Shown in pieces: positions 52,303 to 60,834 of a DNA stretch of 64,000 nt. Location: NCBI RefSeq assembly GCF_009862785.1, contig NZ_WWHU01000001.1, positions 2,294,001 to 2,358,000 on the forward strand, read 5' to 3'. The translations under genes and the position numbers were made by a program. Below the pieces are notes generated by a model that was not told the DNA's origin, ran no database searches, and saw nothing but the letters and a program-made list of their open reading frames with translations. Positions within the stretch are counted from its first letter, which is position 1. The number at the start of each line of letters is the position of its first letter. Source of the DNA: Gordonia sp. SID5947 (GTDB lineage Bacteria > Actinomycetota > Actinomycetes > Mycobacteriales > Mycobacteriaceae).

Positions 52303-53434
52303 GGACCTCGACGACCGTCGCCGATCCGATGCCGCCACCGGCGCACATCGACGCGACGCCGATACCCCCTCCGCGCCTTCGCAATTCGTAGACCAGGGTG
52401 GTCAGCATGCGAGCGCCGCTCGCCGCCACCGGGTGTCCCAGCGAACAGCCGCTACCACTAACGTTGACGATCTCCGGATCGATGTCGAGCAGCTTGACAC
52501 ACGCCAGACAGTTCGCGGCGAAGGCCTCGTTGATCTCGAAGAGGTCGACGTCGGACAACGAGAGTCCGGCGCGGTCGAGCGCCTTCGGGATCGCCGTCAC
52601 CGGCGACAGCCCGGTCTGGGCCGGATCGACACCCACCGACGACCACGAACGTATCGTGGCCAGCGCCGGCAGGCCCAGTCCGTCGCTGGCGATCGCCAGC
52701 ACCGCGGCAGCGTCGTTCGCCCCGCTCGCATTACCCGCGGTGATCGAGAAGCCGTCGATCTCGGGGTGCAGGGGCTTGAGCGATGCCAGCTTCTCCATGC
52801 TCGTCTCGCGCCGCGGGTGTTCGTCGACGGAGAACAGGCCGTGCACGGTCTTGATCGGCACGACCTCGTCGTCGAACCGCCCCGCGTCGATCGCTGCGAT
52901 CGCATTGCGGTGCGACCGCAGCGCCCACTCGTCCATCTCGGTTCGCGAGATTCCGGCTGCGACAGCCGAATTCCATCCAACAGTGATCGACATGTCCTTG
53001 TTCGGCGCATCCGGCTGGTTGGGATGCGTCGGCGACATCCACGGCTCGATCCAATCCTCGCCCACGCGGAACTTCGACTTCGGCGACGTGGACGCGGAAT
53101 TGACACCCCCGGCCAGGATCAAGGTGTCCATGCCCGCCCGGATACTGCCCGCAGCGGTCTGCACCGCAGCCAGACCTGCCGCACAGTGGCGGTTGACCGC
53201 GAGCCCCGGCACGTCGACCAGACCGGCGGTGATCGCGGCGTGCCGGGCGATCACGCCACCGCCGTACAGACCTTCGCCCAGGATGACGTCGTCGACGGGC
53301 GCCGAACCCAGATCCTCGACCACGGCGGCAACGGCGTGCTCGGCGAGATCGAAGGCATCGGTGTCTCGGAGCGATCCTTTGAATGCGGTTCCGATCGGCG
53401 TCCGCCGGGCGGACACGATGACGGCTTCAGGCAT
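52295..53434 (-). CDS. Acetyl-CoA C-acyltransferase (thiolase)
   Basis: 379 aa. Nucleophile Cys in NRHCAAGLAAV, His in SLGHPVAASGAR and second Cys in SMCAGGGIGSA are present, together with NEAFAAN. It should be a functional degradative thiolase. It overlaps the ligase by 8 bp and meaB by 8 bp. Confidence 0.92.
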   Translation of the reverse strand: MPEAVIVSARRTPIGTAFKGSLRDTDAFDLAEHAVAAVVEDLGSAPVDDVILGEGLYGGGVIARHAAITAGLVDVPGLAVNRHCAAGLAAVQTAAGSIRAGMDTLILAGGVNSASTSPKSKFRVGEDWIEPWMSPTHPNQPDAPNKDMSITVGWNSAVAAGISRTEMDEWALRSHRNAIAAIDAGRFDDEVVPIKTVHGLFSVDEHPRRETSMEKLASLKPLHPEIDGFSITAGNASGANDAAAVLAIASDGLGLPALATIRSWSSVGVDPAQTGLSPVTAIPKALDRAGLSLSDVDLFEINEAFAANCLACVKLLDIDPEIVNVSGSGCSLGHPVAASGARMLTTLVYELRRRGGGIGVASMCAGGGIGSATVVEVHG

Positions 53435-54875
53435 GATTCTTCTCCAGTTCGGGGTTCTGATCAGCTATTGCCAGGTCATTCATCAGGTTCCGGCGCAACA
53501 GCTTTCCGGTCTCTGTGCGTGGTAGCACGGGTGTGAAGACGATCGAATCCGGCGTCTTCGACGAGCGCAGCCGCGCACGGACCCACGACCTGATCTCCTC
53601 GACGTCACCCTCGCCTACGACGACGGCGACGAGCCGTTGTCCCCATTCCGGGTCGGCGACACCGACGACGGCGGCCTCGGCCACACCGGGATGCTCCATC
53701 AACACGTCCTCGATCTCGGCGGGTGCGATGTTCTCACCGCCGCGGATGATGGTGTCGTCGGCACGGCCCTCGATGTAGAGATAGCCATCGGCGTCGAGTC
53801 GGCCGAGATCCCTTGTCGGGAACCACCCCTCGGCGTCGAGCACGCTGCGCGTGCCGTACTCACCCGAGATCTGGTCGCCCCGGACGAAGACGAGTCCCTC
53901 GGTACCCACAGGCAGCGTCTCACCGTTCTCGTCACGGATGGCGACCTCGATGCCCGGAAGCGGCCGCCCCACGGATCCGAGACGACCGCGGATCGCGACG
54001 TCGTCGGAATCGATGGCCACCCGGTGGTCGTCGGGTGCGAGAACCGCGATCGACGACGCCGTCTCGGTGAGTCCGTAGGCGTTCACGAAATCCGTGTCGG
54101 GCAGCGCTCTGAGCGCGCCCTCGATGACGGATCGAGGTGTCCGCGCACCGCCGTAGGCCAGGTTCCGCAACGACGGCAGGCCAACGCCGTCAGGAGGCAG
54201 CGCGTCGATCACCCGGGCGAGCATCGTGGGCACCAGCATCGCGTGCGTGACCGACTCCGACCGGACGGTATCGATCCATTGCGTGGCATCGAATCCCGTG
54301 GCGTAGACGATGCGCCGCCCGGTGTACAGATTCGACATGAGGTTCGTCAGCCCGGCGATGTGATACGGCGGCACCGCCACGAGCGCCGCGTCCTCGACCG
54401 CTGCCGAGTTGAACTCGAGCGTGTTGAACACATACGCGAGCAGGTGCCGCTGACGCAGGACAGCGGCCTTGGGCTCCGACGTGGTGCCGCTCGTATAGAT
54501 CACAACGGCGACGGCGTCCGGATCCGACAGGTCCGCGACCAGATCCTCCGGTCGCGGATCGGGGAGGTCGTCGAGTTCCGCGAGCCAGCCGTCGAGGTCG
54601 TCGGAACGCAGAATCACCGCGTCGGGGTGCTTGCCCTCAAGCCCCGCAAGTGCCGTGTCGCTGAGCCGGTAGTTGAGCGGCACGAACGGGATACCGGCGA
54701 ATGCCGCCCCGAACAACGCAACGGGGTATGCGAGGTCGTTGACGCCTTCATAGAGAACGGCCGAATGCCCGGCGAACGAATGCGCCGCCCGCCGCGCCAG
54801 GGCGGAGAGTTCCACCGCGGTCACGGAGCGCCCGCCGGAGGTGACGACCAATCTGTCATCGACTTCTGACGTCAT
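53427..54875 (-). CDS. AMP-dependent acyl-CoA ligase
   Basis: 482 aa from ATG 54875. In-frame ATGs at 54887 and 54899 would add 4-8 residues and abut the operator; none has a clear ribosome site, so the start is uncertain. VVIYTSGTTSEPKAAVL, NAYGLTETASS, RADDTIIRGGENIAPAEIED and the C-terminal PRTETGKLLRR Lys motif are intact. First gene of the ligase-thiolase-meaB operon, divergent from an SDR pair. Confidence 0.87.
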   Translation of the reverse strand: MTSEVDDRLVVTSGGRSVTAVELSALARRAAHSFAGHSAVLYEGVNDLAYPVALFGAAFAGIPFVPLNYRLSDTALAGLEGKHPDAVILRSDDLDGWLAELDDLPDPRPEDLVADLSDPDAVAVVIYTSGTTSEPKAAVLRQRHLLAYVFNTLEFNSAAVEDAALVAVPPYHIAGLTNLMSNLYTGRRIVYATGFDATQWIDTVRSESVTHAMLVPTMLARVIDALPPDGVGLPSLRNLAYGGARTPRSVIEGALRALPDTDFVNAYGLTETASSIAVLAPDDHRVAIDSDDVAIRGRLGSVGRPLPGIEVAIRDENGETLPVGTEGLVFVRGDQISGEYGTRSVLDAEGWFPTRDLGRLDADGYLYIEGRADDTIIRGGENIAPAEIEDVLMEHPGVAEAAVVGVADPEWGQRLVAVVVGEGDVEEIRSWVRARLRSSKTPDSIVFTPVLPRTETGKLLRRNLMNDLAIADQNPELEKNHA

Positions 54876-54899
54876 TTCGAGGATCATAATGATGTTCAT

Positions 54900-54914
54900 G
54901 AGAACATTATTCTC
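54900..54914. promoter_or_regulatory. Operator palindrome GAGAACATTATTCTC
   Basis: Exact match to the motif in the 77-bp divergent gap. It is 24 bp from the ligase start and 38 bp from the SDR start, so one site can shut both promoters. Confidence 0.72.
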
Positions 54915-54952
54915 TCAGAGAGAGAGTCGTAGTCGCAAGAAGGGAAATGCGA

Positions 54953-55714
54953 ATGGATATCGCGGGCACTTCAGCACTGGTGGTCGGTGGCGCCGGCGGA
55001 CTGGGCGAGGCCACGGTCCGCCGGCTACACGCCGCGGGAGCGCGTGTGGTGGTGGCAGACCTCGCCGACGAGAAGGGCAAGGAACTCGAGGCCGAACTCG
55101 GCGTCCGGTACGTCCGGACCGACGCGACATCGACCGAGGACGTCAACGCCGCGATCGCCGAGGCCGAGGAAGCCGCCCCGCTGCGGATTTCCGTGGACAC
55201 CCACGGCGGCCCGGCCTCCGGTGGACGTCTTGTCGGAAAAGACGGTAGCCCTTTGGATCTCGACGGCTTCCGGACCACGATCGACGTCTATCTCACGGGT
55301 GTGTTCAACGTCATGCGCTTGTCGGCGGCCGCGATCGCTCGTCAGGAGGCCACCGACACGGGCCGCGGCGTGATCGTCAACACCGCGTCGATCGCGGCGT
55401 ACGAGGGTCAGATCGGGCAGCTCCCCTACTCGGCGGCCAAGGGAGGTGTCGTCGGCATGACGCTGGTCGCCGCACGTGACCTCTCCCCGTTGGGTATCCG
55501 GGTGGTCACCATCGCGCCGGGAACGTTCAACACCCCGGCCTACGGCAAGCACGCCGACCAGCTCGAGGAACACTGGGGCAAACAGGTGCCATGGCCAAAG
55601 CGCATGGGGCAGTCACCGGAGTACGCCGGACTGGTCGAGCACATCTGCGCGAACGACTACCTCAACGGCGAGGTGATCCGTCTCGACGGCGCGCTGCGGT
55701 TCCCGCCGAAGTGA
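54953..55714 (+). CDS. HSD10-like SDR (3-hydroxyacyl-CoA dehydrogenase type 2-like)
   Basis: 253 aa from ATG 54953 with AAGGG 8 bp upstream; ATG 54947 is possible. VVGGAGGLGEATVRRLH, the inserted loop ending GRLVGKDGSPLDLDGF, Ser in NTASIAAYEG, YSAAK and the ending RLDGALRFPPK fit type 2 hydroxyacyl-CoA dehydrogenases. The usual NCAG/NAAG motif is replaced by VDTHGG, an odd change at a structural cofactor site. It overlaps the next SDR by GTGA. Confidence 0.86.
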   Translation: MDIAGTSALVVGGAGGLGEATVRRLHAAGARVVVADLADEKGKELEAELGVRYVRTDATSTEDVNAAIAEAEEAAPLRISVDTHGGPASGGRLVGKDGSPLDLDGFRTTIDVYLTGVFNVMRLSAAAIARQEATDTGRGVIVNTASIAAYEGQIGQLPYSAAKGGVVGMTLVAARDLSPLGIRVVTIAPGTFNTPAYGKHADQLEEHWGKQVPWPKRMGQSPEYAGLVEHICANDYLNGEVIRLDGALRFPPK

Positions 55715-56463
55715 CCCTCCTCGACGGCAAGGTCGCCCTTGTCGCCGGCGCGAGCCGGGGTATCGGGGCGGCCGTCGCCGCGGCACTGGCCTCGGCCGGT
55801 GCCGCGGTGGCGGTGGCGGCCCGCACCGAGACGGCGGGGCGTGTGCCCGGCACGATCCACGATGTCGCCGAGTCGATCACGGCGTCCGGCGGTGCCGCCC
55901 TCGCCGTCGCGTGCGACATCACCGACGAACAATCGGTGGCATCCGCGTTCGATGCCACCATCGGCGAGTTCGGCGGCGTCGACATCGTGGTCGCGAACGC
56001 CGGCGTCTTGTGGCTCGGCCCGGTGGAGTCGACGCCACTCAAACGATGGCAACTCTGCCTCGACGTGAACCTGACCGGCACGTTTCTGGTGACCAAAGCC
56101 GCGATCCCGCATCTGCGCGCCCAGGGCGGCGGATCGCTCATCGCGGTCACCACCAGCGGCGTCGGGATGATCGATCGCGGCGCGAATGCGTACTGGGTGT
56201 CCAAGGCCGCCGTCGAGCGGCTCTATCTCGGCCTGGCACATGACCTTCGCGACGACGACGTCGCGGTCAACTGCCTGAGCCCCGCCCGTGTGGTCCTCAC
56301 CGAGGGATGGCAGGCGGCCGGCGGCGGACAAGAGATGCCACCGGAGATGGTGGAGGCCCCGGAGACGATGGGCCGAGCCGCGACGATCCTTGCCGCACAG
56401 CGTGCCGACGGCATCACCGGCACAATCCAACGTTCCGAGGACCTGCTCGCCACCCTTCGGTGA
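55711..56463 (+). CDS. SDR-family oxidoreductase
   Basis: 250 aa from GTG 55711, overlapping the previous stop. GASRGIGAAVA, NAGVLW, TTSGVGMIDR and YWVSK are present. A longer segment after the second strand (TETAGRVPGTIHD) and the shorter C-terminus lacking the usual VDGG set it apart from the FabG-like SDRs here. Probably the second dehydrogenase of a two-step oxidation. Confidence 0.82.
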   Translation: MTLLDGKVALVAGASRGIGAAVAAALASAGAAVAVAARTETAGRVPGTIHDVAESITASGGAALAVACDITDEQSVASAFDATIGEFGGVDIVVANAGVLWLGPVESTPLKRWQLCLDVNLTGTFLVTKAAIPHLRAQGGGSLIAVTTSGVGMIDRGANAYWVSKAAVERLYLGLAHDLRDDDVAVNCLSPARVVLTEGWQAAGGGQEMPPEMVEAPETMGRAATILAAQRADGITGTIQRSEDLLATLR

Positions 56464-56475
56464 GTATCCACAGGA

Positions 56476-56544
56476 TTCTGGCCGCACTTGCGTGTTCCGG
56501 CTTGCAGCTGATGCTGCGGCCGGACACGGAAAGTGCGGCCAGAA
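56476..56544. terminator. Long nested hairpin between convergent genes
   Basis: TTCTGGCCGCACTT (56476-56489) pairs perfectly with AAGTGCGGCCAGAA (56531-56544). Inside it CGTGTTCCGGC pairs with GCCGGACACG (one bulge), and GCAGC/GCTGC closes a TGAT loop. The 69-nt structure fills the gap between the SDR and crotonase stops. Confidence 0.7.
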
Positions 56545-56548
56545 CGTT

Positions 56549-57316
56549 CTAGCTCTTGGGTGCGGTCAGCCGCTCGATGGTGGCCCGGAAGTCGTCGGTC
56601 TGGAACGAGAGATCCTCTGCCGCGTTCGCGTAGTCGAGGCTCGCCAGCACCGACCGTTCCAGGTGGATGTTCAGCATCCGCTTGGTGGACTCGACGGCCT
56701 GCTGCGGCAGCTCCATCATCTTTTTCGCACACCCGATCGCGGCCTCGAACGGGTCGTCGACCACGTGATTCGCCAGTCCGAGCGCAACCGCTCGCTCGGC
56801 GGTGATCCGTGTGCCGGTCAGCGCGAACTCCTTGGCCTGCAACAGACTGATCTGCAGCGGCCACGTCAGTGGTCCGCCGTCGGCCGCCACCAGGCCGACC
56901 TGGACGTGCGGGTCTGCCAGGTAGGCCGTCGGATTCATGAACACCATGTCACTCAGGGCGACGAGGCTGCATCCGAGACCGACCGCCGGTCCGTTGACGG
57001 CGCTGATCACCGGGACCCGGCACCTGGCCATGCCCAGCACGAGTTCGCGGCCGTGACGAATGGTCTTGGCCCGCAAGGTCGAATCCTCGCCGAGTTCCTT
57101 GAGATAGCCGAAGTCGCCACCTGCCGAGAACGCCTTTCCCCGGCCGGTGAGGACTGCGGCCCGGACGTCGGGATCCTCACTCAGTCGCGTCCACAGTGCG
57201 GCCAGGCCCGAATGTAGGGCGTCGTTGACGGCATTGAGCGCATCCGGACGGTTCAGCGTGATGATCCGTAGCGGCCCCTGCGCGGTGACCTCGATCTCCT
57301 CGGGCATCCCGTACAT
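56549..57316 (-). CDS. Crotonase-family enoyl-CoA hydratase/isomerase
   Basis: 255 aa from ATG 57316, GGGAG seven bases upstream, one base after the ACAD stop. LNRPDALNAVN and AFSAGGDFGYLK (oxyanion loop) are present. The active-site stretch is ADPHVQVGLVAADGG, with Asp rather than the hydratase PE pair, so isomerase-type chemistry is possible. Last gene of the ligase-ACAD-ACAD-crotonase operon. Confidence 0.86.
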   Translation of the reverse strand: MYGMPEEIEVTAQGPLRIITLNRPDALNAVNDALHSGLAALWTRLSEDPDVRAAVLTGRGKAFSAGGDFGYLKELGEDSTLRAKTIRHGRELVLGMARCRVPVISAVNGPAVGLGCSLVALSDMVFMNPTAYLADPHVQVGLVAADGGPLTWPLQISLLQAKEFALTGTRITAERAVALGLANHVVDDPFEAAIGCAKKMMELPQQAVESTKRMLNIHLERSVLASLDYANAAEDLSFQTDDFRATIERLTAPKS

Positions 57317-57317
57317 G

Positions 57318-58403
57318 TCACACTCCCAATCCGAGCAGTCGCGATGAGATGATGTTCTTCTGGATCTGCGACGTACCACCCATGACACTCTGCGCACGGC
57401 TGTACAGGTACGCGCTCAACAACTCCGGGTCCTTCGTCCCGCCGACCGACACGGCCGCATGACCGACGGACTGATCGACCCAGGTCATCAACAGTTTGTC
57501 CAGGGAGCCCTCCGAGGTGTGCGACACCCCGTCGAGCTGCTCGGACAGACGTCGGCGGACATGCAGCCGAAGCATCTCGGTCTGCACTGCGGCCCAGGCG
57601 ATCTCCTCGGAATAATCCTCGGATCTCTTGGCCAGGTGCCGGACGAGCTTGCCGTACCGCGCGACGTAACCCAGCGTCGACGGTTCCCGCTCGTGCCCGA
57701 CCACAGTCATCGCGAGTGCCCAACCCTCGCCCGGCGCCCCGATCATCTGGTCTGCGGGCACGCGCGCGCCGTCGAACAGGACCTGACCGAATTCCGTGGT
57801 GATGCCGGACATCATCGTGAGTGGCCGCTGTTCGATCCCCTTTTGCTTCATCGAGATGATGAACGCCGAGATGCCCCGGTGCCGAGGTGCGTCGGGATCG
57901 GTGCGGGCCAGCAACAGACACCAGTCGGCGACATCGGAATAGCTCGTCCAGATCTTGTGCCCGTGGATGACGTAGTCGTCGCCCTCACGAGTCGCAGTGG
58001 TACGCAGCGACGCCAGGTCCGATCCCGCACCGGGTTCCGAGAATCCCTGGCACCAGCGTTCGGTGCCGTTGATCATCCCTGGTAGAAACCGTTCCTGCAG
58101 TTCGGGACTCGCGTGTCGCCCCAGCCCGTGCAAGAGGTAACCAAGGCTCGGTCGCGGTGGCGCCCCGGCCCGAGCGATCTCCTCGTCGAGGATCACGTCA
58201 TAGACCGGCGGCAGGTCGTGGCCGCCGAACCTCGCCGGCCAGGAGAGGCCGAAGAAGCCCGCCTCGTACAGCGCTTGATGCCATTCACCCTGGCGGGCCC
58301 AGTATTCGTCACCGGAGGTCGGGAAGTCGGTTGCGTGCTCGGCGAGCCAGGCCCGCAGCCGGTCGCGGAACGCGCCTTCGTCGGTGGAATCACGATAGTC
58401 CAA
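57318..58403 (-). CDS. Acyl-CoA dehydrogenase, large subunit of a heteromeric pair
   Basis: 361 aa from TTG 58403, GGAG eight bases upstream, so a rare start codon. GFSEPGAGSDLASLRTTA, HGHKIWTSYSDVADW and the ending MGGTSQIQKNIISSRLLGLGV are conserved. It overlaps the short ACAD by 14 bp. Third large/small ACAD pair in the window. Confidence 0.88.
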   Translation of the reverse strand: MDYRDSTDEGAFRDRLRAWLAEHATDFPTSGDEYWARQGEWHQALYEAGFFGLSWPARFGGHDLPPVYDVILDEEIARAGAPPRPSLGYLLHGLGRHASPELQERFLPGMINGTERWCQGFSEPGAGSDLASLRTTATREGDDYVIHGHKIWTSYSDVADWCLLLARTDPDAPRHRGISAFIISMKQKGIEQRPLTMMSGITTEFGQVLFDGARVPADQMIGAPGEGWALAMTVVGHEREPSTLGYVARYGKLVRHLAKRSEDYSEEIAWAAVQTEMLRLHVRRRLSEQLDGVSHTSEGSLDKLLMTWVDQSVGHAAVSVGGTKDPELLSAYLYSRAQSVMGGTSQIQKNIISSRLLGLGV

Positions 58404-59298
58404 GGTCGATCTCCTTCAGGCTCACCGGAAAGTTCTCGGCCGAGACCAGAACTCGCCGCAGGTGTACGTGTGCGAGGCATTCCCACGTGTTCCCGATGCC
58501 ACCGTGCACTTGAATCGAGTTCTCGCACACGGTTCGGGCGGATCGCGCGCAGTACAGTTTGGCCATCTGGGCGGCTCCGACGGCCGCGCCGGGTTCCAGT
58601 TCGTCCACCGCCCACGCGGCATGGCGGAGGATGCTAGCCGATCCCTCGAGGAGCGCGAGGCTCTCGGCAAGCATGTGTCCCACAGCCTGATACGAACCGA
58701 TCGTCTTTCCGTACTGCTCCCGGATCTTGGCGTAATCACAGGCCAGCGCCTGAGCGCCGCGGGCCGCACCGAGGATGTCGGCGGCGGTGACCACCAGCGC
58801 GAGCGCGCGGAAGCGTTGTGCGTCGTCGTCGGACAGCATCGCGATCGGCGGGTCACTCATCGCGCCCACGGTCTTTGCCACCCGAGTGAGGTCCTCCGAC
58901 GGCACGAGGCCGTCTGCCTGGCCCTGCCGAACGGTCACTCCGTCGAGGGTCACCACCCGATCGCGCCCCCCGGCATCGGGGGCGACGCCGTCGATCGCCA
59001 GGGTTGCGGCCGCCTCGGCGTCGCCGGTGTACCGGAGCAGGTCGTCGGCGAGAACCGGTCCGAAGAAGGCCGCGTCAACCAGTCCCCTGCCGAACTCCTC
59101 GGCGACGATCGCGACCTCGACACCGGAGGCCCCGTCGGAGCGAAGACTGCACCAGCCCGTCCGATCGATCGCGGCCGCCAGCCGGTCCCGGCGCGCGGAA
59201 TCGTCGAGATCGGCCACCGACCCCGGACCCAGGTCGTCGGCCAGTTTGGCTGCCGCATCACGCAATTGCGACTGCTCACTTGTCAGGCGTACATCCAT
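58390..59298 (-). CDS. Acyl-CoA dehydrogenase, short divergent partner subunit
   Basis: 302 aa. Reduced N-terminal and middle domains; the C-terminal domain retains REQYGKTIGSYQAVGHML and QVHGGIGNTWECLAHVHLRR. Probably the beta chain partnering the TTG-start ACAD. Follows the ligase by 9 bp. Confidence 0.84.
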   Translation of the reverse strand: MDVRLTSEQSQLRDAAAKLADDLGPGSVADLDDSARRDRLAAAIDRTGWCSLRSDGASGVEVAIVAEEFGRGLVDAAFFGPVLADDLLRYTGDAEAAATLAIDGVAPDAGGRDRVVTLDGVTVRQGQADGLVPSEDLTRVAKTVGAMSDPPIAMLSDDDAQRFRALALVVTAADILGAARGAQALACDYAKIREQYGKTIGSYQAVGHMLAESLALLEGSASILRHAAWAVDELEPGAAVGAAQMAKLYCARSARTVCENSIQVHGGIGNTWECLAHVHLRRVLVSAENFPVSLKEIDLGLS

Positions 59299-59307
59299 TG
59301 CTCTCCT

Positions 59308-60705
59308 TCAACGATCCGACTTCACTGCCGTGTCTCTCAGCACCCGGCGCAGCACCTTGCCGGACGGCAGCCGAGGGATGTCGTCGACGAAAGTGATCTC
59401 GCTCGGTCGTTTGTAGGTGGCCAGCGATGTGCCGACCAGGTCGATGAGCGCATCGGGCTCGATGGGTGTCACGGTCCGTACCGCCGCGACGATGCGCTCG
59501 CCGCCGACCCCGTCGTCGACACCGAACACCGCGCAATCGGCAACCGCGGGATGTCCATGCAGCACGGCCTCGATCTCCGCCGGCGCCACCTGGAACCCCC
59601 GGACCTTGATCATCTCCTTCGAGCGGTCGACGAGGGTGATCCAGCCGTCGTCCAACACACCGACGTCACCGGTGCGATACCAGCCCTCGACGAAGGCGTC
59701 GTCGTTCTCGGAGTCGGGCAGGTACCCGGCCATCAGCGACGGTGACCGCACCACGATCTCGCCGGGCACCCCGGGTGGTGTCGGCACGTGCGTCTCGAGG
59801 TCGACGACCCGCACCTCCACCCCCGGGACCACGCGGCCCACGGTGTCGAGCCGGACGTCATCGAGCGGGTTACACGCGATCACCGGAACCTCGCTGGCGC
59901 CATAGGCCGGCAGCCACCCGACACCGGTGCGCCGGGTGACCTCCTGTGCGACGCTCGACGTCACCGGCGTTGCGCCCCACATGATGTAGCGGAGAGAGGA
60001 GAGATCGAAACTCTCCAGATCCGGATGTGATGCGATCGCCAGCGCGATCGGTGCAACCGCCATCTCCACGGTGATCCGGTCGGTCACGATGTGTCCGAGC
60101 ATGGTGTCGAGGTCGAAACGACGGTGCAGGCGGACCCACGCCCCGGTGTCGAGTGCGGTGACGATGTTGAGGAGACCGAGGATGTGCGACGGCGGGGTGA
60201 GCACCTGGATGCGGTCCTCGGCGGTCAGCCCCAGCGCACCACGCCAATGCCGTACCGCGGCACCGAAGGACGCGTGGGTGTGCCGGACGGCCTTGGGCAT
60301 CCCGGTCGTTCCCGAACTGAACACGAGAACGGCGTCGTCGTCGGGATGCGGTTCGGCGAGGTCGGCGGCCCGCGGCACGATCGCCTCGTCGAGGTCGCGC
60401 ATCGTCATCAGGCCGGCGAGGACGCCGTTGTCCCCGACCGCGTGCGTTGCTTCCGAGACCGCGAGAGCGTGGGAGACCTCGGCGGTTCGCCACGCGGGAC
60501 TGATCAGCACCACGGCCGCTCGGAGCCGCCAGATGGCCCGCACCGCGACCACGAATTCGGGCCGATTGGACGACATCAGCGCCACCCGCGCGCCGCGTCC
60601 CACCCCGGTTGCCGAGAGTTCCGCCGCGAGGCCACCGGCGAGCTCATCGAGTTGCCGCAGGGTATAGGTCGCGTCGTCGAAGGCGAGGGCCACTGCCTCC
60701 GTCAC
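59308..60705 (-). CDS. AMP-dependent acyl-CoA ligase
   Basis: 465 aa, short for the family, from GTG 60705 with AAAGGGG eight bases upstream. VLVFSSGTTGMPKAVRH, YGASEVPVI, YRTGDVGVLDDGWI, KVRGFQVAPAEIEA and PSGKVLRR are intact. The N-terminal region lacks the usual first 30-40 residues, so it begins near the TYTLRQLDE strand. First gene of the operon, divergent from the ferredoxin reductase. Confidence 0.87.
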   Translation of the reverse strand: MTEAVALAFDDATYTLRQLDELAGGLAAELSATGVGRGARVALMSSNRPEFVVAVRAIWRLRAAVVLISPAWRTAEVSHALAVSEATHAVGDNGVLAGLMTMRDLDEAIVPRAADLAEPHPDDDAVLVFSSGTTGMPKAVRHTHASFGAAVRHWRGALGLTAEDRIQVLTPPSHILGLLNIVTALDTGAWVRLHRRFDLDTMLGHIVTDRITVEMAVAPIALAIASHPDLESFDLSSLRYIMWGATPVTSSVAQEVTRRTGVGWLPAYGASEVPVIACNPLDDVRLDTVGRVVPGVEVRVVDLETHVPTPPGVPGEIVVRSPSLMAGYLPDSENDDAFVEGWYRTGDVGVLDDGWITLVDRSKEMIKVRGFQVAPAEIEAVLHGHPAVADCAVFGVDDGVGGERIVAAVRTVTPIEPDALIDLVGTSLATYKRPSEITFVDDIPRLPSGKVLRRVLRDTAVKSDR

Positions 60706-60784
60706 GCCATCACCCCTTTCGGACAGGTCCCGGTCGGATCAGAGCGATCTCCGCGAGCACCTTGAGAAGATCGTACCTCAATGA

Positions 60785-60799
60785 GAGAATATAGTTCTC
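60785..60799. promoter_or_regulatory. Operator palindrome GAGAATATAGTTCTC
   Basis: Exact match to the motif in the divergent gap between the ligase (80 bp) and the reductase (35 bp). TATAGT inside it resembles a -10 box for the reductase. Confidence 0.72.
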
Positions 60800-60834
60800 A
60801 CAGAGGCAGAATCTCAATATCGAGAGGACGGACC

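Noticed and set aside
56541..56550. AGAACGTTCT palindrome as a KstR-type site
   Set aside because: It is formed by the end of the hairpin arm and the crotonase stop codon, has the wrong spacing for KstR, and is not upstream of any gene.
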